Made by a program: the position numbers and the translations under genes | DNA from: Lachnospira hominis (ex Liu et al. 2021) | GTDB taxonomy: Bacteria > Bacillota > Clostridia > Lachnospirales > Lachnospiraceae | NCBI RefSeq assembly: GCF_014287955.1 | Contig: NZ_JACOPD010000001.1 | Span: 1 to 64,000, forward strand | Direction: 5' to 3' | DNA: 64,000 nucleotides | The notes under the pieces: generated by a model | Seen by the model: the letters and a program-made list of their open reading frames with translations, nothing else | Databases searched by the model: none | Told to the model about the DNA's origin: nothing | In this document: positions 1-8,283 of the stretch, one piece after another | Layout: every line of letters begins with the position of its first letter | How positions within the stretch are numbered: the stretch's first letter is position 1

Positions 1-10
1 GAGCCTCCTT
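1..10 (-). promoter_or_regulatory. Ribosome binding site of a gene lying off the left edge
   Basis: Read on the minus strand, this is a perfect AAGGAGG followed by CTC, which then runs off the window. A minus-strand gene therefore probably starts within a few bases left of position 1. Its product cannot be seen. Confidence 0.5.
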
Positions 11-59
11 AAAACCATCGGGTGGTAGGTGATTACAACCAATCCACAGTATCTTATAT

Positions 60-102
60 ATCATAGTCGAACCTACAGAAGAGGTAAAGAAGAGACTATG
101 AT
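60..102. repeat. 9-bp inverted repeat in the leftmost intergenic region
   Basis: ATCATAGTC at 60-68 is mirrored by GACTATGAT at 94-102, with a 25-nt loop and no T-run. It lies in the 5' region of the minus-strand gene off the left edge, so it could be an operator or leader hairpin. Nothing else supports a function. Confidence 0.3.
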
Positions 103-169
103 TTAACAGTTATTAAGACCTTGGAGATGGTCTCTAAAAACTACTACTATATAATACGAGGTGATTAAC

Positions 170-586
170 ATGTTTTCTGAAGCATTAAGGATATTGGATA
201 ATAATACTGCAGAACTGATGGCTGACAGGTTTAAGGCACAGCTTGAAAATGCTAAAATTGAAGTAAAGGCTGTAAAACACGAATTAAAAACTACCAGGAA
301 GGAAGTTACAGCAGCCAGACAGGAATTAAAAATCACCAAGCAGGAAGTGGATGCTGCTAAACACGAAGTGGATGCCGCTAAACAGGAAGTTAATGCCGCC
401 AAGCAGGAAGTGGATGCCGCTAAACAGGAAGTTAATGCCGCTAAACAGGAAGCAAATGCTGCCAATGAAAGAGCTGAAAACGAAGCTAAGGCCAGAATCA
501 AGGCTGAAAATGCTAAAGCACAATCAGATGCCAGAATTGCTAAACTTGAGGCCATAATTGAAGAACTTAAAAATAAGAACAATTAG
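170..586 (+). CDS. Coiled-coil protein, probable C-terminal remnant of an Rpn/PD-(D/E)XK-type nuclease
   Basis: This 138-residue product is almost entirely coiled coil: an N-terminal segment MFSEALRILDNNTAEL, then an Ala/Lys/Glu heptad region to the end. ATG at 170 is preferred over an in-frame GTG at 161, because the GTG is itself part of the GAGGTG ribosome binding site. From memory of the family, MFSEALRI(L/M)DxNT followed by heptads resembles the tail of Rpn-family recombination-promoting nucleases, whose nuclease domain is absent here. The region from 88 to 153 encodes a short peptide in a different frame (ending YYYIIRGD) that could join this tail through a one-base frameshift. It may therefore be a pseudogene fragment, or a small independently translated coiled-coil protein. 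Confidence 0.6.
   Translation: MFSEALRILDNNTAELMADRFKAQLENAKIEVKAVKHELKTTRKEVTAARQELKITKQEVDAAKHEVDAAKQEVNAAKQEVDAAKQEVNAAKQEANAANERAENEAKARIKAENAKAQSDARIAKLEAIIEELKNKNN
338..463 (+). repeat. Six tandem 21-bp repeats encoding heptads
   Basis: Six consecutive 21-bp units begin at 338, 359, 380, 401, 422 and 443. Each encodes one heptad of the form K(Q/H)E(V/A)(D/N)AA. The units alternate between GTGGAT and GTTAAT at codons 4-5, so two-unit duplication may have contributed. Repeat number probably varies by slippage. Confidence 0.85.
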
Positions 587-602
587 CACATAACTTTAAA
601 TA

Positions 603-646
603 AGGCTTCTTATGTAATTGCAATATGCAATTACCATAAGAAGCCT
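603..646. terminator. Convergent terminator hairpin
   Basis: AGGCTTCTTATG at 603-614 pairs with CATAAGAAGCCT at 635-646, and TAATTGC/GCAATTA extends the stem inward. It lies between the plus-strand coiled-coil gene and the convergent minus-strand gene ending at 692, so it probably serves both. The T-tracts are weak on both sides. Confidence 0.65.
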
Positions 647-691
647 ATGCTGTTTAACAAAGCTTAAATGCTATATTTGTATTATTATTTT

Positions 692-1306
692 TTATTCAGA
701 CATATCAACAGATGTTCCTCCTACTGACGAATCCGAGCCCCCACTTGTTGAAACATCAACGGATATCTCAGGAAAATCTCCTGATGCCTCGGTATTATCC
801 GCAATCTCATCCGGGTCAGGATTTTCTTTCTTATCATCATCTTCCCATAAAGAATCGTATTTCTTCCTGTCCTTTTCTCTTAATTTCAAAAGCATTGCTG
901 CTGATTTTGCTGCCTGATACAGCTTATCTGAATACTCCATAAGCTTTTTTTCATCTTTATATGGTACTTTACCGCCTGTTGCTATACGCCTTGCAACTTC
1001 AAGAATCTTTCCGTATTCGGCCGCCAGACCTGTTTCAGGGTCAGATATCTGCCTGTTTACTTCTGCATTTGCTACATTACAATGCTGTTCGGCAAGATTA
1101 TCAAGAATATCCTGATTCTTCAGAAACTTATCCTCTGTTTCTTTCAATGTAAGTTCAAGCGATGCAGCTTCATCACTATATGCAGAATCGCCTGTAAGTT
1201 CCGCCATTTTTTTTGCCTTATCACGTTGACTTGTTAGTGTTTTTTTCTGTTCTACCAGTGCACTCCTGTTTGCCAGATAGATTTTTTGTGCTTCAATAAT
1301 TTTCAT
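692..1306 (-). CDS. Hypothetical coiled-coil protein with acidic Ser/Gly-rich tail
   Basis: I do not recognise this 204-residue protein. There is no signal peptide or membrane segment, so it should be cytosolic. Residues about 1-75 are charged and helical (KIIEAQKIYLANRSALVEQ then KKTLTSQRDKAKK), as is about 100-155. The last 45 residues are acidic and low in complexity, rich in Asp, Ser and Gly. The start has a moderate AAGGATG ribosome binding site. It is transcribed alone, convergent with the upstream coiled-coil fragment. A structural or scaffold role is possible, but nothing here assigns one. Confidence 0.6.
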   Translation of the reverse strand: MKIIEAQKIYLANRSALVEQKKTLTSQRDKAKKMAELTGDSAYSDEAASLELTLKETEDKFLKNQDILDNLAEQHCNVANAEVNRQISDPETGLAAEYGKILEVARRIATGGKVPYKDEKKLMEYSDKLYQAAKSAAMLLKLREKDRKKYDSLWEDDDKKENPDPDEIADNTEASGDFPEISVDVSTSGGSDSSVGGTSVDMSE

Positions 1307-1460
1307 CTTTTCACATCCTTGTTCTAATGATAAATTAACACATAGTTACATTAATAAATATTTTATAGTAATATTATGTTATTTATATCGGATGTCAGTT
1401 TAGATTTTATAACTAATCTATTAAATATTTTAAAAACCTTTTTTAATCCACCCAGCTTCA

Positions 1461-2810
1461 TTATACCCCTGCACTCTTCTTTAATACTGCTGATGAAACA
1501 AGAACTGACATAAACATAAGACAAACATACAACCCTGCCATATCATCATATCCTGTAACCGGCGAATCTGTCATACTATTTTTTATTTCTCCTATACCTG
1601 CATCAACACCGCTTTCTGCTGTATCACTACTGTCCTGACCTGCACCACTTTTTTCTTTTTTAAGAATAACATATGTTGAAAATCTATTCGTTTCAAATGA
1701 TATAGTACCTTCATTTGCAGTTGTGTCAAGCTTTGTAATCTCTCCGTTATGATTTCTTATAACAATATAATCATAATTTTCATCATAATCATCTATTGAC
1801 ACATTAAGCGTAACAGGCTTTTCAAATTCCGTCACATCAGATACCCATGCACTTCCATTTCCTTTACTCACAAGCTGCTGTAAAGTAAAATCAACAGCTG
1901 ATACATAAACCGCTCCTTCTGCCACAGCCTGCTCTTTTTGCGAATCATATGAGGTATTATCTGACACTGTAAGTGCAAGATTACCGCTTGCCACAGCATT
2001 TTCACCATTGGAAATGCTTACAGATTTGACTGTATTTCCCTTATCGATCTTAATCTCGTCCGATGCCTTTTCAAATAATCCTTTAAGATGAATATTTGAA
2101 TCTCCCATTACAAATGTGAATGTTGACACATTATCATCATCAGGCGTCAATTTTTCGCCCCCATTTAACGTAAGTCCCGCTACCTGCCAGCCATAATCAG
2201 GTATAAGCTTTATCGTTACCTTTCTACCTGTTTCAACCGCAATATGCCCGCCTTTTTCATCTCCGGGATTATTGGCAAATGGAATATCATGAAAATCATT
2301 TACGCCCTCTATTGCTGTAATTTGGGCACATCCATGTTCAAGCCATGCATCTTCTCCATATGTTTTCTCATCATATGCCCAGCTTACCGTAAGTACATTT
2401 TTATCAATCTGAATACTATATGTTCTCTTTTGTGTAAGCGTCTGTGCATTACTTATGCCTGTATCAAACATATTAAAATCCGTCATAAGCATATACTTGT
2501 CTTTATTTAATGTTATGTAAATACTTACAGACGAAACCTCTGCATTAAGGCTGTATACACCATTATTGTCTGATGCAGCCTGTGCAAGCGTTTTATACTC
2601 TGTATCACCTTGTGCTTTCACATAGACTTCAAACGAATTATCCTGTGCTTTCATTTCCTCATATGACGAAACCACTCCCTCAAATCTGAACGATATAGCT
2701 GTATTTTCTTCAGATGCTGCTATTCCTTTTGCTGGTATAAACTGCATTGTAAAAACAAGTCCCAGTATCAGCACTGTAAACCATGATATATATTTTTTTG
2801 AATTTTTCAT
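1461..2810 (-). CDS. Secreted wall-anchored surface protein with SPVTG sorting-like motif
   Basis: This 449-residue exported protein has a lysine-rich start, a hydrophobic core at about 10-24 and a likely signal cleavage near residue 32 (GIAA/SEEN). The ectodomain is Thr/Ser/Asp-rich. A stretch near residues 205-245 (GYDDM-free, with GWQVAGLTLNGG and FVMGDSNIHL) resembles the bacterial-repeat/InlB-B type beta domain. The C terminus carries SPVTG at 416-420, a hydrophobic helix at about 427-443 and a short basic tail, the architecture of a sortase substrate with a non-LPXTG motif. The start follows a strong GGAGG. No sortase gene is in the window. Binding function is unknown; an adhesin or carbohydrate-binding role is inference only. 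Confidence 0.7.
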   Translation of the reverse strand: MKNSKKYISWFTVLILGLVFTMQFIPAKGIAASEENTAISFRFEGVVSSYEEMKAQDNSFEVYVKAQGDTEYKTLAQAASDNNGVYSLNAEVSSVSIYITLNKDKYMLMTDFNMFDTGISNAQTLTQKRTYSIQIDKNVLTVSWAYDEKTYGEDAWLEHGCAQITAIEGVNDFHDIPFANNPGDEKGGHIAVETGRKVTIKLIPDYGWQVAGLTLNGGEKLTPDDDNVSTFTFVMGDSNIHLKGLFEKASDEIKIDKGNTVKSVSISNGENAVASGNLALTVSDNTSYDSQKEQAVAEGAVYVSAVDFTLQQLVSKGNGSAWVSDVTEFEKPVTLNVSIDDYDENYDYIVIRNHNGEITKLDTTANEGTISFETNRFSTYVILKKEKSGAGQDSSDTAESGVDAGIGEIKNSMTDSPVTGYDDMAGLYVCLMFMSVLVSSAVLKKSAGV

Positions 2811-2836
2811 GCATATCCTCCTTTTTTCTACATAAA

Positions 2837-2883
2837 AATGTCGTATATGATACTAATTTAATATCACATACGACATTTTTTTG
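2837..2883 (-). terminator. Rho-independent terminator of the LuxR-like gene
   Basis: AATGTCGTAT near 2837 and ATACGACATT ending at 2876 form a near-perfect hairpin, with TGATA/TATCA extending the stem. T-runs flank it on both strands. It sits just downstream of the minus-strand gene ending at 2913 and upstream of the surface protein's ribosome binding site. Confidence 0.8.
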
Positions 2884-2912
2884 TAAGTTGACATATGTCT
2901 CAAATACACAAA

Positions 2913-4331
2913 TCATCCATTTTCTACTGGATTCCAGGCATAATAATACTGAATAAGACCCACACGTTTATTTGTATTTGTTTTCTGATTGATACTGCTT
3001 ATATGTCTGTATAAAGCCGCTCTTGATATAAAAAGTGATTCTGCTATATCCTGAACATCCTTATCTGAAGAAAGAAGTGCATTTAAAACTTCTTTCTCTC
3101 TTTCTGTAAGCGAATAACATTCACAAAACAGTTCAAATTTCTTTTCCGGACTTATTATTTCTTCTTGAATCTCATCTGTCTGTTCATCACTCTCTACCTG
3201 TTTTTGTGGATAATACTGATTAAGGTATATAAAAATAACAATACTTATAAGCACAAACAATATAACAGAAACAACAGTTATAACCATATTACTTCCCGAA
3301 GTGAGAAGTTTTACTGATACAGCAGATGTAATAACTGCACACAGATTATTTACTGCACGCCCAAGTCCTGCCCAGAATTCAGGATTTTTCATTTTATATG
3401 ATAAGCTCATAAATGATGCTGTAAAAAATACAGCAAAAAATCCTGCTGATATATAAAATATAACAAGCCCTGCAATAAAAATCCCACCGAAATTAATTAT
3501 GACTATGCATAATGTTGATATAAGAGTTATACAATACATAATCATACTCATATAACGTCCATTATGTATATCAAATAAAAATCCTGCACAAAGACCACTC
3601 AATGCAAGAAGTATTCTCGGAAGCTGCCCTATGTCAACACTTCCCTGTGCATGAACAAGTGTTACCGCATTATCAAGAGATACAAATATACATGACATAA
3701 GTGCAACCATAATAACAAGAAGCATACCTGTAAGCATTTTATTTTTAATCAAATATCCATCCGCACTGTCATATTTATCCACATTATCTTTCTCTTCTGC
3801 AAATTTTTTACGATATATAATAAGCCATATAAGGCTGACAGCCAACACTATTATAACCGCTTTTTGTGCGATTTCTTTTTTTATAATATTATTGTTGATA
3901 AATTGTAAAAATACACCTGCCGCATATGCAATTCCAACATATGATGATATTTGTGAACTTTCCCTTAAAATAACAGATGAATAATAAATCGCTGCACTTC
4001 CTGTTATTCCAAGTAATACAAAAAATATACATCCTATAATAATCATTATTTCATATGACGAATGTCCTGAAATAACAGCAACCGATACAGCTGCAATTAT
4101 TGAAGCCACAATTCCAGCCACATATTCCAGGTATCCTTTCAGATAACGATTTATAAACGGAAACAATACAAAACCCAAAACACTGGCACCAAGTATATAA
4201 TTTTGTACAAGAACAACTCCATCTGAATCCACAAGATTCATCATCATATTATCAAATAAATATTCTGTTCCTAAAAATACAAAATTAAATAAAGTGAGTA
4301 TTGCTGTTACATATATTTTTTTATTTTTCAT
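2913..4331 (-). CDS. Membrane-embedded LuxR-family regulator with MFS-like 12-TM N-terminal domain
   Basis: This 472-residue protein has about twelve hydrophobic helices over residues 1-370, in an MFS-like pattern. An acidic linker follows, then a C-terminal LuxR-type helix-turn-helix from about residue 406 (SLTEREKEVLNALL, then DIAESLFISRAALYRHI). It should sit in the cytoplasmic membrane and bind DNA, presumably sensing a small molecule through the transporter-like domain. ATG at 4331 is chosen because it follows AAGAGGAA. An upstream in-frame start at 4394 would overlap the next gene and has no good ribosome binding site. Its neighbours are an EamA exporter and an NhaC antiporter, which may be targets (inference). 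Ligand unknown. Confidence 0.8.
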   Translation of the reverse strand: MKNKKIYVTAILTLFNFVFLGTEYLFDNMMMNLVDSDGVVLVQNYILGASVLGFVLFPFINRYLKGYLEYVAGIVASIIAAVSVAVISGHSSYEIMIIIGCIFFVLLGITGSAAIYYSSVILRESSQISSYVGIAYAAGVFLQFINNNIIKKEIAQKAVIIVLAVSLIWLIIYRKKFAEEKDNVDKYDSADGYLIKNKMLTGMLLVIMVALMSCIFVSLDNAVTLVHAQGSVDIGQLPRILLALSGLCAGFLFDIHNGRYMSMIMYCITLISTLCIVIINFGGIFIAGLVIFYISAGFFAVFFTASFMSLSYKMKNPEFWAGLGRAVNNLCAVITSAVSVKLLTSGSNMVITVVSVILFVLISIVIFIYLNQYYPQKQVESDEQTDEIQEEIISPEKKFELFCECYSLTEREKEVLNALLSSDKDVQDIAESLFISRAALYRHISSINQKTNTNKRVGLIQYYYAWNPVENG

Positions 4332-4365
4332 ATTTATGTCATTCCTCTTAAAACTATTGCATGTT

Positions 4366-5280
4366 TTATTTTTCTTTTTCAGGTATCTGTGCAATTATAA
4401 CTGCCGCAAACACAAGCACACATCCAACAGCCTCTCTTATGCTTAACACTTCATGCAGAATCAGCCATCCGGCAAGCACTGCAAACACTGATTCAAGACT
4501 CATAACTATAGATGCAACCGCCGGTTTTGTATATTTCTGTCCTATTATCTGCAATGTATATGCAATTCCATTGGACATAACACCTGCGTATAATATTGGA
4601 ACTGCTGCTTTTACAATATTTCCTATATCGGGTTTCTCAAAAACTAATGCCAGAATAAGTGATATTACGGCACATGTTGCAAATTGTATACATGACAGTT
4701 TTATTCCGTCTTCAGACGAAAAATGTTCTACCGAAAATATATGGCACATAAAACACACCGCACATAAAAGCAGGCAGATGTCCGCCGCATATATACCTGA
4801 AAACCCACCTTTCATGCATAAAAGATACATTCCGCTTATACATCCAATAACAGACAATACAATTACCGGACGTATTTTTTTCTCAATAAGTGCTGTCAAC
4901 ACAGCAACCATAACAACATATGTTGCTGTCAAAAATCCGGCTCTTCCGGATGCTGCCACTCCCTTAGGATATATGCTTATTCCATATTGCTGTAACGACA
5001 TTGCCGTACATAATACGCAGCCACATATAATTCCGCCTTTTATCGGCCATTTTGTTTTAGGCCGATACTCATCTGATGTTATTTCCTGTTTTACATTCTT
5101 ATTTGCTGACAGACGTACAACCATTATCACTATTACAAGAAATGCCGCTCCTACAAAGGAACGGCTTGCATTGAACGTAAATGTACCAACATTCTGGGAA
5201 CCGCTTGTCTGTGCAACAAAAGCGGTTCCCCAGATAAAAGCTGCCAGCAGTAAAATCAAGCTTCCTTTAATATTCTTCAC
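4366..5280 (-). CDS. EamA/DMT-family membrane transporter
   Basis: This 304-residue protein has about ten hydrophobic helices arranged as two EamA repeats: the first from SLILLLAAFIWGTAFV, the second from about residue 155. Members of the drug/metabolite transporter superfamily usually export amino acids, nucleosides or drugs; the substrate is not visible here. The start is taken as GTG at 5280, four bases after AGAGGA. An upstream GTG at 5322 lies inside the preceding gene and lacks a ribosome binding site. It follows the NhaC-type gene by 13 bp, so the two are probably cotranscribed. Confidence 0.85.
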   Translation of the reverse strand: MKNIKGSLILLLAAFIWGTAFVAQTSGSQNVGTFTFNASRSFVGAAFLVIVIMVVRLSANKNVKQEITSDEYRPKTKWPIKGGIICGCVLCTAMSLQQYGISIYPKGVAASGRAGFLTATYVVMVAVLTALIEKKIRPVIVLSVIGCISGMYLLCMKGGFSGIYAADICLLLCAVCFMCHIFSVEHFSSEDGIKLSCIQFATCAVISLILALVFEKPDIGNIVKAAVPILYAGVMSNGIAYTLQIIGQKYTKPAVASIVMSLESVFAVLAGWLILHEVLSIREAVGCVLVFAAVIIAQIPEKEK

Positions 5281-5293
5281 TGCATCCTCTTTT

Positions 5294-6856
5294 CTACATT
5301 TCTTTCTTTTTTGAATTAACACCGGTTATATATTTAATTCCTATAAGTGTTCCAATCATAAGAACAATTCCTATTATAAGCGGAATTACCGGACTTTGTA
5401 TAAATCCTGCAAGTATATAAGTCATGCATGATATAACCGCAACAACCATAACATACGGAAGCTGTGTGGATACATGATTCATGTGATTACACTGTGCTCC
5501 AGCCGATGCCATAATGGTTGTATCAGAAATAGGTGAACAATGATCTCCGCATACAGCACCAGCCATACATGCAGATATTGATATAATCATCATTGTATGA
5601 TTTATTCCTGAAAATGTTCCTACAACAATAGGTATGAGAATACCAAATGTTCCCCATGACGTACCTGTCGCAAATGCGAGTAACGCACCAATTATAAATA
5701 TAATTGCCGGGAACAGCGAAAGCCATGGACCTGATATATTTTCAACTAATGATGCAACATATTCTTTTGCACCAAGACTGTCTGTCATTGACTTTAATGT
5801 CCATGCAAATACAAGAATAAGAATTGCCGGAACCATCGCTTTAAATCCTTCAGGAATACAATTACAGCACTCTGTAAAACCCAGTACTCTTCTGACAGAA
5901 TAAAATGCTATTGTTATTATAAGTGCAAAAAAGCTGCCAAGCATAAGTCCCATTGAAGCATCACTTCCTGAAAATGCTTCAATAAATCCTGTTCCGCTAA
6001 AAAATCCTCCTGTATAAATCATCCCGATTACACAGCATATTATTAATGTCACAATAGGAAAAATTAAATCTATAACTTTTCCTCTTCCCTTTATCACATC
6101 CTGCGATACATTCTCATATGGCCTGTCACCCGTTGTATAAAGGTCTCCATTTGCAGCATTAGACTCATGCTCTGCCATAGGGCCAAAATCAATCTTTAAT
6201 ATTACAAATGTAAGCATCGCAACTATTGTGAGCAACGCATAATAATTATACGGAATTGCATTGATAAATATTGAAAATCCGTCTTCACCCGGAACAAATC
6301 CGGTAACCGCTGCTGCCCATGAAGATATAGGTGCTATGATACATACAGGTGCTGCTGTTGCGTCAATAAGATATGCAAGCTTTGCCCTTGATACATTATG
6401 TTTATCTGTTATAGGTCGCATTACGCTTCCAACAGTAAGACAGTTAAAATAATCATCTATAAATATCAGCACACCAAGAAGTATAGATGCAAGCTGTGCT
6501 CCTATTCTTGTTTTAATATGTTTTCCTGCCCATTCACCAAATGCAGCAGAACCGCCAGCCCTGTTCATCATGCTTACCATAATTCCCAGTACAACAAGAA
6601 ATACAAGAATTCCTACATTATACGAATCCGTAAGAACTCCAAGAATTCCGTCATCAAATATATGAAGAACAGATTTTTCCAGGCTGAATCCCGTCTGGAA
6701 AAGATTCCCATAAAATAAACCACCCATAACAATTCCAATAAATAAAGAACTGTAAACTTCTTTTGTTATAAGTGCAAGTATAATAGCCACAAGTGGCGGA
6801 ATCAAAGCCCAGAATGTGGCATACATATTAGGTAAATATTCTACGATTTCGTTCAT
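5294..6856 (-). CDS. NhaC-family Na+/H+ antiporter
   Basis: This 520-residue membrane protein has roughly twelve to thirteen helices and the NhaC-type core (IDDYFNCLTVGSVMRPITD near residue 130, and GTSWGTFGILIPI and GDHCSPISDTTIMASAGA in the C-terminal half). The family exchanges sodium for protons, or in some members an organic acid or amine for another ion, so strict Na+/H+ specificity is not certain. ATG at 6856 follows AAAGGAG with ideal spacing, six codons after a weaker in-frame start. It is the first gene of a likely pair with the EamA transporter, and the MATE gene upstream is 36 bp away. Confidence 0.85.
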   Translation of the reverse strand: MNEIVEYLPNMYATFWALIPPLVAIILALITKEVYSSLFIGIVMGGLFYGNLFQTGFSLEKSVLHIFDDGILGVLTDSYNVGILVFLVVLGIMVSMMNRAGGSAAFGEWAGKHIKTRIGAQLASILLGVLIFIDDYFNCLTVGSVMRPITDKHNVSRAKLAYLIDATAAPVCIIAPISSWAAAVTGFVPGEDGFSIFINAIPYNYYALLTIVAMLTFVILKIDFGPMAEHESNAANGDLYTTGDRPYENVSQDVIKGRGKVIDLIFPIVTLIICCVIGMIYTGGFFSGTGFIEAFSGSDASMGLMLGSFFALIITIAFYSVRRVLGFTECCNCIPEGFKAMVPAILILVFAWTLKSMTDSLGAKEYVASLVENISGPWLSLFPAIIFIIGALLAFATGTSWGTFGILIPIVVGTFSGINHTMMIISISACMAGAVCGDHCSPISDTTIMASAGAQCNHMNHVSTQLPYVMVVAVISCMTYILAGFIQSPVIPLIIGIVLMIGTLIGIKYITGVNSKKKEM

Positions 6857-6892
6857 GAAATCTCCTTTCAACATTTGTTAATCTGACAGCTA

Positions 6893-8239
6893 TTATACAG
6901 GACTGCCATACTGTTTTTCAAGTACCGGAATCATTTTTAATATCTGTATAATGAGTGGAATTACCATAATAAACCATACTATCGGCTCTGCAACAATGAC
7001 ACCAGCATATCCAAGCCACGGAACAAGCGTCGCAGCAATTATAATTTTCCCAACCATTTCCAGAGAACTTGATACAAGCGGTATTATATGTTCGCCAAGC
7101 CCCTGCATCGCATTTCTTAGTATGCATATAAATGCTGTAACAAAATAAAATACCGTATCAAATTTAAGATAATTCACCGCATTTCTTATTACATTTTCAT
7201 TATTGCTTCCTGTAACAAGATATATAAGCCAGTCTCCGATTGTATAACTTGCTATTACTGTAAGCACACACCATGAACATGTATATATAAGTGCGGATTT
7301 TATTCCTGTTTTAACGCGGTCAATTCTTCCGGCCCCCATATTCTGACCGCAATAAGTAGCCATCGTCTGCCCAAATACAGTAAACATTATCATAAACATC
7401 TCTGATATTTTTCTTGCTGCAGTATGTGCAACAATTATATCCTGTCCAAGCTTGTTAATTGCCGTCTGAAGTGTCAATGAACCAATATTTACAAGTGAAC
7501 TCATAAATCCCATTGAAAGACCTGAGCCCAGCATATTTCTTACAAGATTACCATCAAGAGCTGTAAAATCACTCTTTGTAAGACGCAGTATCTCATATTT
7601 TTTAAACATATAAACAAAACATATTACAAATGCAATAATCTGTGCAAGCACCGTTGCTATCGCAGCTCCACGCACGCCGGACTTTAATACTACAACAAAA
7701 AATAAATCTCCGGTAATATTAAGAGCAACCGATATAAGAAGTATTATAAGCGGCGTTATTGTATCACCCAGTGACCTTAAAACAGCTGCACATGAATCAT
7801 AAAGAAATGTTGCCGTCATTCCGGCAATTATAATAAATATGTATGCACCCGCTTCACCATACAGATTATGCGGTACATTTAAAAATCCCAAAAGTGTATT
7901 TTTAAATATCATTCCAAGAACAGTAAGCACTATTGATATTCCTGTTCCAAGAAGTATCGATGCCGCAAAAGATTTTTTCATTCCCTTTATATCTTTCGCA
8001 CCAAATCTTTGTGCAGTTATAATTGCAAATCCGTTGGCAAGTCCAAGCAGAAATCCTATAATAAGATTACTTACTGTACTTGTCGAGCCAACAGCTGCAA
8101 GTGCATCTTCACCAAGAAAAGAACCTACAATCCTTGTATCTGCAAGACTGTACGTAAGCTGTAACAGATTTGCAAGAAAAATAGGAAACGCAAAAGATAA
8201 AATAAGCGAAGATGGTTTGCCTTTTGTCAAATCTTTCAT
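6893..8239 (-). CDS. MATE-family multidrug/metabolite exporter
   Basis: This 448-residue protein has twelve predicted helices in two six-helix halves, starting MKDLTKGKPSSLILSFAFPIFLANLLQ with the family's N-terminal Pro in helix 1. A typical second-half motif is AHTAARKISEMFMIMFTVFGQ. MATE proteins export cationic drugs or metabolites using Na+ or H+ gradients; the substrate is not identifiable. The start follows AGGAGA. It is downstream of the hybrid kinase gene, with a perfect 14-bp palindrome in the 44-bp gap that probably overlaps its own promoter. Regulation separate from the kinase operon is therefore likely. Confidence 0.88.
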   Translation of the reverse strand: MKDLTKGKPSSLILSFAFPIFLANLLQLTYSLADTRIVGSFLGEDALAAVGSTSTVSNLIIGFLLGLANGFAIITAQRFGAKDIKGMKKSFAASILLGTGISIVLTVLGMIFKNTLLGFLNVPHNLYGEAGAYIFIIIAGMTATFLYDSCAAVLRSLGDTITPLIILLISVALNITGDLFFVVVLKSGVRGAAIATVLAQIIAFVICFVYMFKKYEILRLTKSDFTALDGNLVRNMLGSGLSMGFMSSLVNIGSLTLQTAINKLGQDIIVAHTAARKISEMFMIMFTVFGQTMATYCGQNMGAGRIDRVKTGIKSALIYTCSWCVLTVIASYTIGDWLIYLVTGSNNENVIRNAVNYLKFDTVFYFVTAFICILRNAMQGLGEHIIPLVSSSLEMVGKIIIAATLVPWLGYAGVIVAEPIVWFIMVIPLIIQILKMIPVLEKQYGSPV

Positions 8240-8268
8240 ATATTTAATTCTCCTATACTTCTAATTCT

Positions 8269-8282
8269 ATGACTATAGTCAT
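8269..8282. promoter_or_regulatory. Perfect 14-bp palindrome upstream of the MATE gene (candidate operator)
   Basis: ATGACTATAGTCAT is a perfect palindrome lying between the kinase stop codon and the MATE start. On the minus strand its centre supplies a plausible -10 (TATAGT), with TTGCGA 16 bp upstream as a weak -35. A repressor bound here would block that promoter. No TetR/MarR regulator gene is adjacent. Confidence 0.45.
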
Positions 8283-8283
8283 G

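Noticed and set aside
338..463. Short tandem repeats that could suggest a CRISPR array
   Set aside because: The units are contiguous 21-mers without spacers and keep one open frame of coiled-coil heptads.
103..582. Minus-strand frame opposite the coiled-coil gene
   Set aside because: It is a low-complexity Ser/Cys/Leu shadow of the 21-bp repeats and has no start signal.
4361..5314. Long open frame of 317 codons on the plus strand
   Set aside because: It lies antisense to the EamA transporter gene, lacks a ribosome binding site, and its translation has no membrane or domain pattern of its own.
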